From Pseudomonas entomophila (GTDB taxonomy: Bacteria > Pseudomonadota > Gammaproteobacteria > Pseudomonadales > Pseudomonadaceae), in the NCBI RefSeq assembly GCF_013523125.1, contig NZ_JAAMQJ010000005.1:1-64000 (forward strand): a stretch of 64,000 nucleotides of DNA. Reading direction: 5' to 3'. The position numbers and the translations under genes are program-made. This document shows positions 8,172-16,735 of this stretch, one piece after another (position 1 is the stretch's first letter; each line of letters begins with the position of its first letter). The notes under the pieces are model-generated. The model was given only the letters and a program-made list of their open reading frames with translations. It had not been told where the DNA came from and searched no databases.

Positions 8172-8738
8172 TCACCCAGTAAGCTGTGCGATGACATCGT
8201 CCGAGGACATAATGGTGGCATATTCAGCGCCGAGTATGGCTAACGTCAACGCGTGAACGGTGTCGGCATCCCAAGACCTTTCTTGATGCCCAATGACAGG
8301 CACGGCCGTCGTCGCGTCTGCGGGGAGAATGATGCTGTATCCCAGCGCTTTCCCTGCCCGGATGGTGGCATCCATGCTGTTGTGAATGACTACCCCTGTC
8401 AGCACGAAGCGCTTTGCCTGCATCTCGCGAAGAAGGTGATCCAGCTCGGTGCCGATAAAGGCACAATTTTCGTGCTTGGTGACGATTGCTTCGCCTTCGA
8501 TCGGCATGACCTCTTTCTTGATACCGTTCCAGGGGCCGTAGGTAAAATAAGGAGAGGACGAGGTGGGTTCGTCGTGCTTGATATGAAGAACCGGCCAACC
8601 GTTCGATCGCCAGTGGGCAAGCAGGCGTTGGATCACCTCCAAATAGCCAGGGTTGTTCTTGCCGTTCCAGCAGGGGAGGTCAATCGCATCTTGGACATCC
8701 AGGATGACAAGGGGCGTGGGACAGGATCGATCCTTCAT
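8172..8738 (-). CDS. Isochorismatase-fold hydrolase with Ser in place of the catalytic Cys
   Basis: A 188-residue alpha/beta hydrolase of the isochorismatase/nicotinamidase superfamily. The start at 8738 has GAAGGA upstream; longer versions do not. The Asp (LVILDVQ, D14) and Lys (VTKHE, K88) of the usual triad are present. The nucleophile position in LTGVVIHNSMDAT is Ser121 instead of Cys. PhzD-type true isochorismatases also lack the Cys and cleave a vinyl ether without a covalent intermediate. So it may be active on such a substrate, or altered. The substrate is unknown and nothing in the flanks names it. Confidence 0.8.
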   Translation of the reverse strand: MKDRSCPTPLVILDVQDAIDLPCWNGKNNPGYLEVIQRLLAHWRSNGWPVLHIKHDEPTSSSPYFTYGPWNGIKKEVMPIEGEAIVTKHENCAFIGTELDHLLREMQAKRFVLTGVVIHNSMDATIRAGKALGYSIILPADATTAVPVIGHQERSWDADTVHALTLAILGAEYATIMSSDDVIAQLTG

Positions 8739-9248
8739 GGGTCCATTTCCTTCGATGGGGCTTGAACGTACCGTAATGACTGTCAACATTCCAAGTAGAG
8801 TAGAACCCCAGAGGGCGTGGGCAGGGGCGACATCCACTCAGGCTCGTTTCGCCAAGATGAAACGAAACGCCTGGCGCTCGACTGGGCGTATAACCCATTG
8901 ACCTGCTGCTCGCCCATCAAGGCGTACCAACGACGTACGACGTAGCAAAATCCAGGCTGCTCAAGCTGAGTGAGCCCATGCACCCGAAAACGAGAACTGC
9001 ATCGATCGTGAACGCATGATCATTGGACCCATTGAGCATGTCCCGCGTAACGATTCCGATATCCTCAGGTAGTAAGCGTCCCCCGTGAAGCTAAAAGCGC
9101 CAATGACTGCAAGCGTCCAATCGTTCAGGTCTGCATGCGTCATTGAAGTGGGCGCTTGTCCATTCCAGCCCTGGGTCTACCAGGGTGTCAATGGTCGGTG
9201 GCGCTTGGCTTTTTGACGTGCACGATAAGCGACAAGCGGTAGCTCAGG
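8739..9248. other. About 510 bp with no supportable gene
   Basis: Short open frames occur on both strands (for example 8783-8983 and 8961-9143, minus) but none has a ribosome site, a domain or consistent codon use. The stretch may hold the promoter of the isochorismatase-like gene at its left end. I see no repeat or hairpin of note. Confidence 0.4.
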
Positions 9249-9740
9249 TCACCGCAAACACGCCGCGCGCCTTTCGCTATACCTTTCCATCAACGCGAAG
9301 TAGGCCTTGGGCCAACCCGACATGGCCGTACTCGCTTGGTCGATGGAGGCCAGCTTCTCTTCCGGGGTGCGGGCCATGAGCCCAAGCTGTATCACCCTGG
9401 CGAGTTTGAACGTTTGGGCCGCGAGCTCCCCGGGAGCGTATGCCGTAAAGCGCATGGCGCTGTCCAAGACATCCTGGCCCAGTAGGTGGAAGCCCTCCAG
9501 CGTCATGTGCGGCGCTTGCGATTTACTGCCCATCGCCGCAATGCTTGCCAGGAGCAATTCAGCTTTTTCCCTGATCAGCGTTTCTTGCGCGTCCACGCGT
9601 CTTATGCAGCTTTCCGAGGCCGCTTGCTGGGTCGATCGGTAGGTTGCATACCATGTCATGGCGCCACCGGAGAGTGTCACGACCAACCCCAATACGGCGA
9701 TCAGTGTCGGCCATCTGACATTGGGTGCATCCTTGACCAT
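9249..9740 (-). CDS. Hypothetical protein with one N-terminal membrane segment
   Basis: A 163-residue protein. The start at 9740 is chosen for AAGGAGA just upstream and because the hydrophobic segment then falls at residues 12-31 (LIAVLGLVVTLSGGAMTWYA). The rest is helical and charged (ETLIREKAELLLASIAAM, ARTPEEKLASIDQASTAMSG) and probably faces the periplasm. No known family is recognised. It stands alone between two gene-free stretches. Confidence 0.6.
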   Translation of the reverse strand: MVKDAPNVRWPTLIAVLGLVVTLSGGAMTWYATYRSTQQAASESCIRRVDAQETLIREKAELLLASIAAMGSKSQAPHMTLEGFHLLGQDVLDSAMRFTAYAPGELAAQTFKLARVIQLGLMARTPEEKLASIDQASTAMSGWPKAYFALMERYSERRAACLR

Positions 9741-10145
9741 TGGTGTTTTCTCCTTGATAAAGGGCCGGCTCGCTGTCAAGGCCTGCGACAGGATTTCGTC
9801 ATCTCTGACATCCATGCCGCAGGCGACACGCTCGACGGTGTAATATCCAGCGTCCATGGACGCGTACCACATCCCTGGACGAACGCCAGCCTCAGCGCTG
9901 CGCTCGAACCGCCTCGACGAGTGGGTTGACCAGGCCTGTCTCATTCGCCATCCCGACTACCGAAAGTCCATCTTTCATGGGTCAGTCTCATGCACTGATG
10001 AATGCTGATTGGACGAACGTATGCGTCAAAAGACACATGCGCCTCGCTTCGTGCCGATGCTTTCATGCCCATGGAGCAGGAGGGTAGGGCATTGTGGACA
10101 GGGCGAATGGTAGACTCCAACGCTGACCCGGCAGCAGGAGGCCTG
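9741..10145. other. About 400 bp with no supportable gene
   Basis: In-frame upstream extensions of both neighbours cross this region but lack ribosome sites. The right end carries AGGAGG at 10136-10141, the ribosome site of the next gene. No repeat or clear promoter is recognised. Confidence 0.4.
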
Positions 10146-10346
10146 ATGCGCTTGCAAGAAAAGCACAAAGCGTTCCAGCGATGGTTCACACCGAAGCGCA
10201 AGCGCTGGGCGGGGGCAGCACTGACCTTGCTTGCCCTGGTCGGAATGGTCTTAAACCCAGAGAGCCGGTGGTCGTGGGTGCTTGCGACAGGTGTCATCTG
10301 GCTCCTCTCCGCCTGGCGTCGACCATGTCACCGAGGGCACCGATAA
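10146..10346 (+). CDS. Small basic membrane protein
   Basis: A 66-residue protein starting at ATG 10146 behind a perfect AGGAGG at 10136-10141, the main reason to call it. A basic N-terminus (MRLQEKHKAFQRWFTPKRKR) is followed by two hydrophobic segments at about 23-37 (AALTLLALVGMVL) and 44-56 (WVLATGVIWLLSA) and a basic tail. This is a two-pass hairpin with both ends inside. Function unknown. It is convergent with the WYL regulator gene. Confidence 0.55.
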   Translation: MRLQEKHKAFQRWFTPKRKRWAGAALTLLALVGMVLNPESRWSWVLATGVIWLLSAWRRPCHRGHR

Positions 10347-10380
10347 GACGCAGGCCGAGGACCAGAAGCGCTCCACACCC

Positions 10381-11070
10381 TCACGGCACGACAGCCAACC
10401 CCGCCACCCGCCATTGCCTCAACAGCCACCCCCCCTGACCCTTGAACCCTTCCTCGAGCAGCGTCAGCGCCTGGATACGGTCCAGTCTGAAATGCCGAAA
10501 GTCCTGCCGGGTCTCGCACCAGGCGGCCAGGATGTCCGCCTGGTCGAAATAGCCGATCCCTACCGGCCTGACGACACGCACCGACAGGCTGGCGCTGTCA
10601 CCGTGGTACGACACTCTGACCTTGCGTTCTCCCCGAATGGCCTCACGCAAGATCCGTGGATCGAAGGCAAGAGGGGTGTCCGGTCGAGCGCCGGCGGCAA
10701 ACAGCGCCGTGCGGTTCAAGCGTTCGGCGCCACCGGGCGGCAAGATGGCCTCGGCCTTGGCCAGCACGTCATGGGCCGCCTGCGACAACGCCGGATCCGC
10801 ACGGTGTGCGACCCAGCGCATCCCCAGCATCAGCGCCTCGAGTTCGTGTTCGGTGAACATCATCGGCGGGAGGGTGAAACCGGGGTGCAACACATAACCC
10901 AGGCCGGGTTCGCCACGGATGTCTGCGCCCTGGGCTTGCAAGGTGGCGATGTCGCGGTACAGGGTCCGCAGGCTGATGGAGAGCGACTGGGCAAGCTGCT
11001 GGCCCGTCACGGGATAGCGGTGCGCGCGCAACAGGCGCACCACGGCAAGAAGGCGTTCGGCACGGGTCAT
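10381..11070 (-). CDS. YafY-type transcriptional regulator (HTH_11 plus WYL domain)
   Basis: A 229-residue regulator. The start is taken at Met 11070 (MTRAERLLAVVRLLR), the usual beginning of this family. The N-terminal winged helix-turn-helix reads YPVTGQQLAQSLSISLRTLYRD. The C-terminal half has the ligand-binding WYL-type fold (RKVRVSYHG, VVRPVGIGYF, LAAWCETRQDFRHFRLDRI). It is divergent from a VOC protein gene, the common pairing in Pseudomonas, and is likely to control it. The inducer is not predictable. Confidence 0.85.
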   Translation of the reverse strand: MTRAERLLAVVRLLRAHRYPVTGQQLAQSLSISLRTLYRDIATLQAQGADIRGEPGLGYVLHPGFTLPPMMFTEHELEALMLGMRWVAHRADPALSQAAHDVLAKAEAILPPGGAERLNRTALFAAGARPDTPLAFDPRILREAIRGERKVRVSYHGDSASLSVRVVRPVGIGYFDQADILAAWCETRQDFRHFRLDRIQALTLLEEGFKGQGGWLLRQWRVAGLAVVP

Positions 11071-11139
11071 GGACGGATGCTGACAGGTTCTGTCAGCAGT
11101 GTCGAATAGCCTTGTGGCTTCTTCGAACCAGGAGGTGTC

Positions 11140-11505
11140 ATGAGTCATCAGCATCTGATCTTGTTGTACGTACGCGACCCGCAGGCAAGCGCTGCTTTCT
11201 ATGAACAGCTGCTAGGTACGAGCACGCAGTCAATGTTTCCGCACTATGTCTCTTTCGCGCTGAATGAAGGGACAGCGCTGGGGCTATGGTCCATCGCGGC
11301 CCGTGACTTCAGAAGTGGAGGTCGTGGTCATCGTGGCGAGGTCGCGTTCTTGGTGGATACGCCTGAGCACGTGGAGACGCTATACCGCCAGTGGGCCGAA
11401 CACGGTGTGCGTATCGAGCAACCGTTGCACGAAGCGGTGTTCGGGCTGACGTTCGTGGCCCTGGATCTGGACGGTCACCGCCTGCGCGTCTGCCTGCCCG
11501 ATTGA
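11140..11505 (+). CDS. VOC (glyoxalase/dioxygenase-fold) family protein
   Basis: A 121-residue protein with the two beta-alpha-beta-beta-beta modules of the vicinal oxygen chelate superfamily: LILLYVRDPQASAAFYEQLLG at the start and FVALDLDGHRLRVCLPD at the end. AGGAGGTG precedes ATG 11140. It is divergent from the WYL regulator with about 70 bp between, where the shared control region must lie. Members include glyoxalases and antibiotic-binding proteins; the substrate cannot be told. Confidence 0.85.
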   Translation: MSHQHLILLYVRDPQASAAFYEQLLGTSTQSMFPHYVSFALNEGTALGLWSIAARDFRSGGRGHRGEVAFLVDTPEHVETLYRQWAEHGVRIEQPLHEAVFGLTFVALDLDGHRLRVCLPD

Positions 11506-11530
11506 GCACGTCACACATGACAGGGAGCGG

Positions 11531-11788
11531 TCAGTCGCAGCTGGCCCCGCCATCGCTCGAGCTGCCACTGTCGCTCGATGAACTGCCGCTGTCGTGATTG
11601 CCAGAGTGCCCTGGTTCGCATGCGCTACTCGAGCGGGAAGGCTCGCATGCGTCCGGCAGCAGGACGAGCGGCGCAAGAAGGGCAGGCGCGGGCACGTCGG
11701 ACACGTGACCGGTGCCGGACGCCGTCGAGGTACGCTGCTGTTTGCGCACCTTGCGGCGTTCGAACAGAGCCGTCAGAAACTCGAACAT
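11531..11788 (-). CDS. Small protein with a Ser/Gly/Asp-rich tail
   Basis: An 85-residue protein beginning MFEFLTALFERRK, with AAGGAG upstream of the start at 11788. An amphipathic N-terminal helix is followed by a variable linker and a low-complexity end of Ser, Asp and Gly closing with ASCD. No family is recognised. The tail resembles short Gly/Ser-rich ends of some envelope proteins, but there is no signal peptide. It is convergent with the VOC gene. Confidence 0.5.
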   Translation of the reverse strand: MFEFLTALFERRKVRKQQRTSTASGTGHVSDVPAPALLAPLVLLPDACEPSRSSSACEPGHSGNHDSGSSSSDSGSSSDGGASCD

Positions 11789-11931
11789 CCCTTATGCTCC
11801 TTGGCCATCGAAGCCATCAGCGTGTCGTCGCTCGCTCGTTGAGGGCAAGCGACGATGAATTGCCCGGGCCGCGCACCGTACGAAAACGACGCGCTGCGCG
11901 CAACCCGGTGAGCAGGTATCGGCGTCTCGAT

Positions 11932-13113
11932 TCAGGCGGGCTGAACGGGATGAGGGCGTGCCAGCGTCCAGTTGCCCAGCAGCGTCAACAGCACGATACC
12001 TGCCAGGTACACCTGGGCTGCACCTGCCAGACCCAGCCAGGACACGGTCACGCTGACCAGCAGTACGGGCACGCAGAAGGCCAGGTAGCTGAGCGCGTAG
12101 AACGCTGCCAGCAGCCCTGCGCGCTGGTCGGGTTCGGCCAACGGGAACAGACTGCGCGTGGCGCCCAGGAAACCGCTGCCGAAACCGATGCCGGTGATCA
12201 GGGTGCCGAGGGCGAACAGCCAGAGGTGGCCGCTCGCCACGGCCAGCCACAGTACCACTGGGCCCGCGCACAGCGCGCCGCTGCCCAGGCGCAGCAGGCG
12301 CTCGCCGGGCCAGTGCCTCAACCCATGCAGGCAGACTGCGCCGCTCAGAGTCAGGCCCGCCACGACCGAACCGCCGACGAGCACCGACGTGGTTCCGGTG
12401 GCGGCCTTGATCAGGCCTGGCATCAGGGACAGGTAGAACCCGCTGATGGCCCACACCGCCAACTCGACCGGCAGCACACGCCAGAGCATCGCGCGTGCCT
12501 GGGGCGGCACTGCCAGCCGAGGTCGCAGGCCAGCCAGCAGACCAGGGCGTGGCCGCAGCACATCAGGCAGCATCGCCAGCCCGATGCCCAGCACCAGGAA
12601 GACCCCGAGAAACACCTGGTAGACCCGCTGCAGTGGCGCCGGGGCAAAGGTGACCAGCAGGCCACAGCCCAGCGCCCCCGCCGTCATGCCCAGCAACGGT
12701 GCCAGGCTGTTGAGCCAGGGGCCACGGCGTGCATCGCTGTCCAGCAACGCTGCGCCCAGGGCACTGGTGGCGATACCGGTGGCCCACCCTTGCAGGGCCC
12801 TGGCCAGCAGCAGGTCGGCCATCGCTTGAGCCTGGTGAAACAGTACCAGTGCGCCGGCCTCCATCACCACGGCGGCCAGGATGACGACGCGACGCCCCAG
12901 GTGATCGGACAGCCGACCGCCAACCAGCAGGGCGGCGAGCAGCGCAAAGGCATAGACGGCAAAGACCCAGGTCAGCCAGAACGTCGAGAACCCCCAGGCC
13001 TCCTGGTAGCGTGCGTATAAAGGGGTCGGGGCGCTGGAAGCGGCCATGAAGGTGAAAAGTAGAGCGCCCAGCACGATCAGACGCGTGTGGGTATCGAAAC
13101 GAGAAAGGGTCAT
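11932..13113 (-). CDS. MFS transporter, drug-efflux-like
   Basis: A 393-residue, about 12-helix membrane protein. The start at 13113 (MTLSRFDTHTRL) is preceded by a GGTGAG. The loop between helices 2 and 3 carries the MFS signature GGRLSDHLGRR. The first helix has SSAPTPLYARYQ, typical of a subgroup of bacterial efflux-type permeases. It is divergent from a TetR gene with a palindromic site between them, so it is probably repressed by that protein and induced by a substrate. The cargo is unknown. Confidence 0.85.
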   Translation of the reverse strand: MTLSRFDTHTRLIVLGALLFTFMAASSAPTPLYARYQEAWGFSTFWLTWVFAVYAFALLAALLVGGRLSDHLGRRVVILAAVVMEAGALVLFHQAQAMADLLLARALQGWATGIATSALGAALLDSDARRGPWLNSLAPLLGMTAGALGCGLLVTFAPAPLQRVYQVFLGVFLVLGIGLAMLPDVLRPRPGLLAGLRPRLAVPPQARAMLWRVLPVELAVWAISGFYLSLMPGLIKAATGTTSVLVGGSVVAGLTLSGAVCLHGLRHWPGERLLRLGSGALCAGPVVLWLAVASGHLWLFALGTLITGIGFGSGFLGATRSLFPLAEPDQRAGLLAAFYALSYLAFCVPVLLVSVTVSWLGLAGAAQVYLAGIVLLTLLGNWTLARPHPVQPA

Positions 13114-13166
13114 CCACTCACCACTAAAGCTAAAAAGTTGCGTTAGGGTAGGGTGTCTTCCTCTTA

Positions 13167-13184
13167 AAAGCAATTAATTAGCTT
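13167..13184. promoter_or_regulatory. Palindrome in the MFS/TetR divergent region (putative operator)
   Basis: AAAGCAATTAATTAGCTT is a near-perfect inverted repeat around AATT, in the 94 bp between the two divergent genes. TetR proteins commonly bind such a site to shut off both promoters. Inferred from position and symmetry only. Confidence 0.45.
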
Positions 13185-13207
13185 TATTGGTGGGGTATCA
13201 TGCCCGC

Positions 13208-13792
13208 ATGACGACCAAACACTCTCGCCCCGGTGGCCGTAGCGCCCGGGTGCAGCATGCCATCCACGAAGCGGTGCGGGCGCTACTCGACGAGCAGCCC
13301 CGTGATGCGCTGACGGTTCCACTGATCGCCGCACGCGCGGGTGTAACGCCTTCGACCCTCTACCGTCGCTGGGGCAACCTGTCGAGCCTGCTGGCCGATG
13401 TCGACCTGCAACGGCTCCAGCCCGACGCGCCGCCTGAGGATACCGGCAGCTTGCGCACAGACTTGGTGATCTGGCTCGAGCGCTATGTCGACGATCTGGT
13501 CTCCCGGCCTGGACAAGCCATGCTGCGTGATGCACTGACGGCGACCAACATGGGATGCCCTGTACGCTGCACCGAACCGACCCGCGAGCGGCTGACGATG
13601 CTGCTCGAGCGTGCACAGGCTCGCGGTGAACCTGCGCCATCGATCGACATCCTGATGGATGGCCTGGTGGCGCCGTTGATCTTCAGGACCCTGTTCGGTG
13701 GTGAGCAGCCAGACGCCGCGCTTCAGCGGCGCCTGCTCGATCGAGCGCTGTATGCCGAGGACGAAACCGGGGCCGTAGGAGGGCCGTCCTGA
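13208..13792 (+). CDS. TetR family transcriptional regulator
   Basis: A 194-residue repressor. The start is taken at ATG 13208 (MTTKHSRPGGRSARV). The helix-turn-helix reads LTVPLIAARAGVTPSTLYRRWGN, as in the TetR group with a type 11 C-terminal domain. The ligand domain follows (DLVIWLERYVDDLV, IDILMDGLVAPLIFRTLFG). It is divergent from the MFS pump and is its likely regulator. Confidence 0.88.
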   Translation: MTTKHSRPGGRSARVQHAIHEAVRALLDEQPRDALTVPLIAARAGVTPSTLYRRWGNLSSLLADVDLQRLQPDAPPEDTGSLRTDLVIWLERYVDDLVSRPGQAMLRDALTATNMGCPVRCTEPTRERLTMLLERAQARGEPAPSIDILMDGLVAPLIFRTLFGGEQPDAALQRRLLDRALYAEDETGAVGGPS

Positions 13793-13804
13793 GCCTTCAG
13801 CCTT

Positions 13805-14428
13805 TCAGGCGCGTCGCGCAGTCAGCAGCAGCGAGGCCGCCAGCGATAGCAGCATTGCGCAGCCGCGGTTGAAACGTCGGCAGGCGACAGGTTCGCGTGT
13901 CCAACGTTGCAGGCGCAGCCCCATGTAGGCATAAAGCCCGATGGCCACGGCTTCCAGCACCAGGAACAGGGCACCTAACAGGGCCAGTTGTGGGCCGGCT
14001 TCCTGCCCAGGCTCGATGAACTGAGGGAGAAACGCCGTAAAGATCAGAATGGCTTTGGGATTGCCCGCCGCCACGAAGAACTCCTGCCTGGCCAGTCCCC
14101 ACAAACTGTGGGTTACGCCACCCTTCGAACCCTGCTCGACGGTGACATTCGCGTGCCAGAGCCGATACGCCAGGTAGAGCAGGTAGAGCCCGCCGACGAT
14201 CTTGATGGCCTGGAAAATCGCCTCCGACGTCCGCAAGACCACGGCCAGCCCCGCCGAGGCCAGGGTGATCATCAAGGCGAAGGCCAGCAGGCGGCCCAGT
14301 CCGGCGACGCACGAGGAACCCCATCCATAGCGTGTCGCGTTATGGATCGAGAGAAGGTTGTTGGGCCCCGGGGCCAGGTTGAGTGCGAAGCACGCGGGCA
14401 GAAAGAGCATCAGGGTCGTGGCGTTCAT
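13805..14428 (-). CDS. LysE/RhtB family amino-acid exporter
   Basis: A 207-residue, about six-helix membrane protein. The start at 14428 has AAGGA close upstream and gives MNATTLMLFLPACFALNLAPGP, the family's typical first helix ending in the APGPN motif. Further signatures are GLGRLLAFALMITLASAG and LYLAYRLWHA. It probably exports an amino acid or analogue such as homoserine/threonine. It is convergent with the TetR gene, 12 bases apart. Confidence 0.87.
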   Translation of the reverse strand: MNATTLMLFLPACFALNLAPGPNNLLSIHNATRYGWGSSCVAGLGRLLAFALMITLASAGLAVVLRTSEAIFQAIKIVGGLYLLYLAYRLWHANVTVEQGSKGGVTHSLWGLARQEFFVAAGNPKAILIFTAFLPQFIEPGQEAGPQLALLGALFLVLEAVAIGLYAYMGLRLQRWTREPVACRRFNRGCAMLLSLAASLLLTARRA

Positions 14429-14632
14429 CGGCATCCTTGCAGGCCGGTCCAGGATCGGGATACTGACCGCACCCGACCGATCGGACGCGGCAGTGCATCG
14501 AGCGTAGCTCAATACCTGACGTCCCTGAACCTGTTTTTGCCAGAGCAGTCTCAACCAGGCCATACCGTGCAATCGATACCGGTACGGGCACATCCAAGGC
14601 ATGATTTTTCCAGTCATTCAAAAGAGGCGGCC

Positions 14633-15121
14633 ATGACACTCTCCCTGAGAAGCGCATCATTTTCACTGTTGGCCTTGATCCTGTCGGGGTGCGATGCCAA
14701 CACGTCCTCGAAAACCAACGCAGCGCAGCTGATCTCGACCTTTCAGGGCGACTGGAAGGTGACGAGCGTGGCCGTCTCGGATACCGGCGTGCAGGCGTTG
14801 CAGGACAACGATCCTACCTTCATGGGCAAACACGCCAGCTTCACGCCCGATGCATTGACCTGGGTGCCCGCAGACAGTGCCGAAGACGCCTGCAAGCAGC
14901 CCACCTTCCGCAAGCTGACCGTGGCGCCGGACCCGGATGTCCAGGGCCGGCTCGACAAGCTGGGGCTGTCGCGTGGCACGCCCTATAGCGTACGGTGTGG
15001 CTCGGGCAGCTGGGGCCCAATGGGTGAGGAAGACCCTGCGTTCTTCGTCGGTGCGGACGGCACGCTGGGTCTGCTCTGGTACGACGGCGGGCTGCTCAAG
15101 CTGACACGTACGGCGCGCTGA
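14633..15121 (+). CDS. Hypothetical lipoprotein
   Basis: A 162-residue protein with a short signal peptide and lipobox LILSGC, so Cys20 would be lipidated. The residue after Cys is Asp, which in the Lol rule favours retention in the inner membrane. The start ATG 14633 follows GAGGCGG. The mature part has a beta-rich lipocalin-like feel (TFQGDWKVTSVAVSD, ASFTPDALTWVPA, LGLLWYDGGLLKLTR). No named family is recognised. Confidence 0.7.
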   Translation: MTLSLRSASFSLLALILSGCDANTSSKTNAAQLISTFQGDWKVTSVAVSDTGVQALQDNDPTFMGKHASFTPDALTWVPADSAEDACKQPTFRKLTVAPDPDVQGRLDKLGLSRGTPYSVRCGSGSWGPMGEEDPAFFVGADGTLGLLWYDGGLLKLTRTAR

Positions 15122-15322
15122 AGCGAGTCCCTGCAATGGGGCATGTATACGGCCAGGTCAACGGTTGAGCGTTCCACAGGGGTATTCCTGTCTCCAATCA
15201 TGAGTGCCCCTGTCATTAGTCCCCCTCATCGGGGAATCGACTTTTCTCTGAACCATGACATCCCACATCAGGTCACCCGCATAAGCAGTTGTAAAAACAC
15301 TTCTTTCCAGGGAATCGATGTC

Positions 15323-15625
15323 ATGTCGCCAAAAGACGATGCTGCACAGTTCGAGGCGTATCAGTTGATCAAGCAACTGAATGAGGTCGTGACGGACACC
15401 ATGAAGCATGTTGCCTATGGCCATCTACCTGATGTGCAGTGGCGCGAGGTCGTCAGCACCCATCGCCAGGCCTTTGAACAATGGCTGGCCTTTGCCGAAA
15501 GCAAGGCTGTGACGCAGGAGATGGAGCAGCGACGTGAAGGGATGCGTCATGAGGAGCAACACAGAAGGCGCGAGCTGATGATGCCCGTGCACGAGACCTG
15601 CGAAGGCCGCGATCGTGACGGCTGA
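15323..15625 (+). CDS. Hypothetical helical protein
   Basis: A 100-residue protein from ATG 15323 (MSPKDDAAQFEAYQLIKQL), with AGGGAA upstream. It is predicted to be almost all helix, with a highly charged C-terminal half (EMEQRREGMRHEEQHRRRE). No domain is recognised. It may be a small cytoplasmic accessory protein. Confidence 0.5.
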   Translation: MSPKDDAAQFEAYQLIKQLNEVVTDTMKHVAYGHLPDVQWREVVSTHRQAFEQWLAFAESKAVTQEMEQRREGMRHEEQHRRRELMMPVHETCEGRDRDG

Positions 15626-15666
15626 TCCCAGGCGGGTAGTGACTTGAAGGTTGATGAGGTCAGTGG

Positions 15667-16146
15667 TCACTTCATGGCGAGCATGGCAGCCTGCTGGCCC
15701 TGTTCAGCCGACAAGAGGCCATCCTTGATCTGCTTGTTCAACGCTGTGCTGGCCGTGGTCAGTGCGGCAGACAGTGAGCCCAGTTCCGATTGCATGCCAG
15801 CGGCCTTCAGCTGCCGCATCTGCGGATCCAGGCCAGGGTCCACCAGCACGGTTTGCAGCTCGGCCTGCTTTTCCTGAATCTTCTGCTTCAGCTCGCGAAT
15901 CATCTTCAGAATCTTCTGAGTCGTGTCCGGCAAACCGCTTTCTTCGATGTCCCGGTTCGAAGCCGCCTTCTGCGCGGAGGCCGCCTTCTGCAGCGCCAGG
16001 CCCGAGAGCGATACCTTGACCGCTTCGGTGCGTTGACGACCCTCTGAAGGCGGGCCACCGGTCGACGTCTCACGGCCTTGGGTCAGGGTAGAAGTCTGGG
16101 AAGCATTTAGCACCGTCTGGTTCGACGCTGGGGGAAGGGTCAACAT
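15667..16146 (-). CDS. Hypothetical coiled-coil protein
   Basis: A 159-residue protein. The first 55 residues are Ser/Thr/Pro/Gln-rich and likely disordered. Residues about 75-100 (KILKMIRELKQKIQEKQAEL) form a clear coiled coil, and an Ala/Leu/Gln-rich helix closes it (GLLSAEQGQQAAMLAMK). No signal peptide. Such small disordered/coiled-coil proteins are common and unstudied in Pseudomonas. It is convergent with the preceding gene. A short upstream open frame ending at 16140 overlaps its start and may couple to it. Confidence 0.55.
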   Translation of the reverse strand: MLTLPPASNQTVLNASQTSTLTQGRETSTGGPPSEGRQRTEAVKVSLSGLALQKAASAQKAASNRDIEESGLPDTTQKILKMIRELKQKIQEKQAELQTVLVDPGLDPQMRQLKAAGMQSELGSLSAALTTASTALNKQIKDGLLSAEQGQQAAMLAMK

Positions 16147-16374
16147 GTACCGGCCTTGGAGGTGAGGGGCGCCTCTGTATCGGCCTGCTCGAACGATGCT
16201 TGAATGCGCTGCGCCAGGCTCATCGAGTCAGGCATCAAGCCTGATCTTCGCTGGCCACGGTACCCCATAGCGATGCCCGATGCGGACCGTTCATCGACCT
16301 TGGGGACACTTTGCCAGGGTAGATGCCTCACATGTAGGCACTCAGCCACTTTGCAGCCAAGAAGGAGAGCCAAC

Positions 16375-16620
16375 ATGATCAAAGACAACAACGGTCCGAC
16401 AGCGCCCTACCCAGGCCCGTCGGAACCCCGCGATACCGGTGACGAGCACGGCTCCGGCATTGAGCAAGCCAGTTCGGAACCCAAGCAGGGTACCGGCGAG
16501 CAGGCCGAAAAGCCGGAAGACTGGACCCCGCCGGCCGGCAACCCGGGCTCCGATCAGGATTCGCTGGTCGACCGCGACAACGGGACAGCCAAGACCCAAA
16601 CGCCAACACCCAACCGTTGA
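16375..16620 (+). CDS. Small acidic disordered protein
   Basis: An 81-residue protein with a strong ribosome site (AAGAAGGAG) before ATG 16375. It is rich in Pro, Gly, Glu and Asp with no hydrophobic core (PYPGPSEPRDTG, EQAEKPEDWTPPAG). It is likely disordered and soluble. The composition resembles small stress- or stationary-phase hydrophilic proteins, but the role is unknown. Confidence 0.55.
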   Translation: MIKDNNGPTAPYPGPSEPRDTGDEHGSGIEQASSEPKQGTGEQAEKPEDWTPPAGNPGSDQDSLVDRDNGTAKTQTPTPNR

Positions 16621-16706
16621 CGCGTTTGACGGTGCGCAGGCGCATTCGATGCCTGTGCGTTCCCGTCGAGCAGGCTGCCTGGGCAAATAGGATGCACCAG
16701 GCGTAA

Positions 16707-16725
16707 GGGGCACCATCGGTGCCCC
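16707..16725. terminator. Hairpin between convergent genes
   Basis: GGGGCACC (16707-16714) pairs perfectly with GGTGCCCC (16718-16725) around a three-base loop, between a plus-strand and a minus-strand gene. No T-run follows, so termination is probable but not certain. Confidence 0.45.
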
Positions 16726-16735
16726 GGCCGGCGCC

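Noticed and set aside
8172..8738. Isochorismatase-like gene as a pseudogene
   Set aside because: The frame is intact, the ribosome site is good, and a Ser at the Cys position is known in active PhzD-type enzymes.
11578..13020. 480-codon plus-strand open frame opposite the MFS gene
   Set aside because: Extremely Gln/Arg/Ala-rich translation, typical of an antisense frame of a membrane protein gene.
16140..16391. Small minus-strand gene upstream of the coiled-coil protein
   Set aside because: No ribosome site and no family resemblance; only the overlap with the next start hints at coupling, too little to call it.
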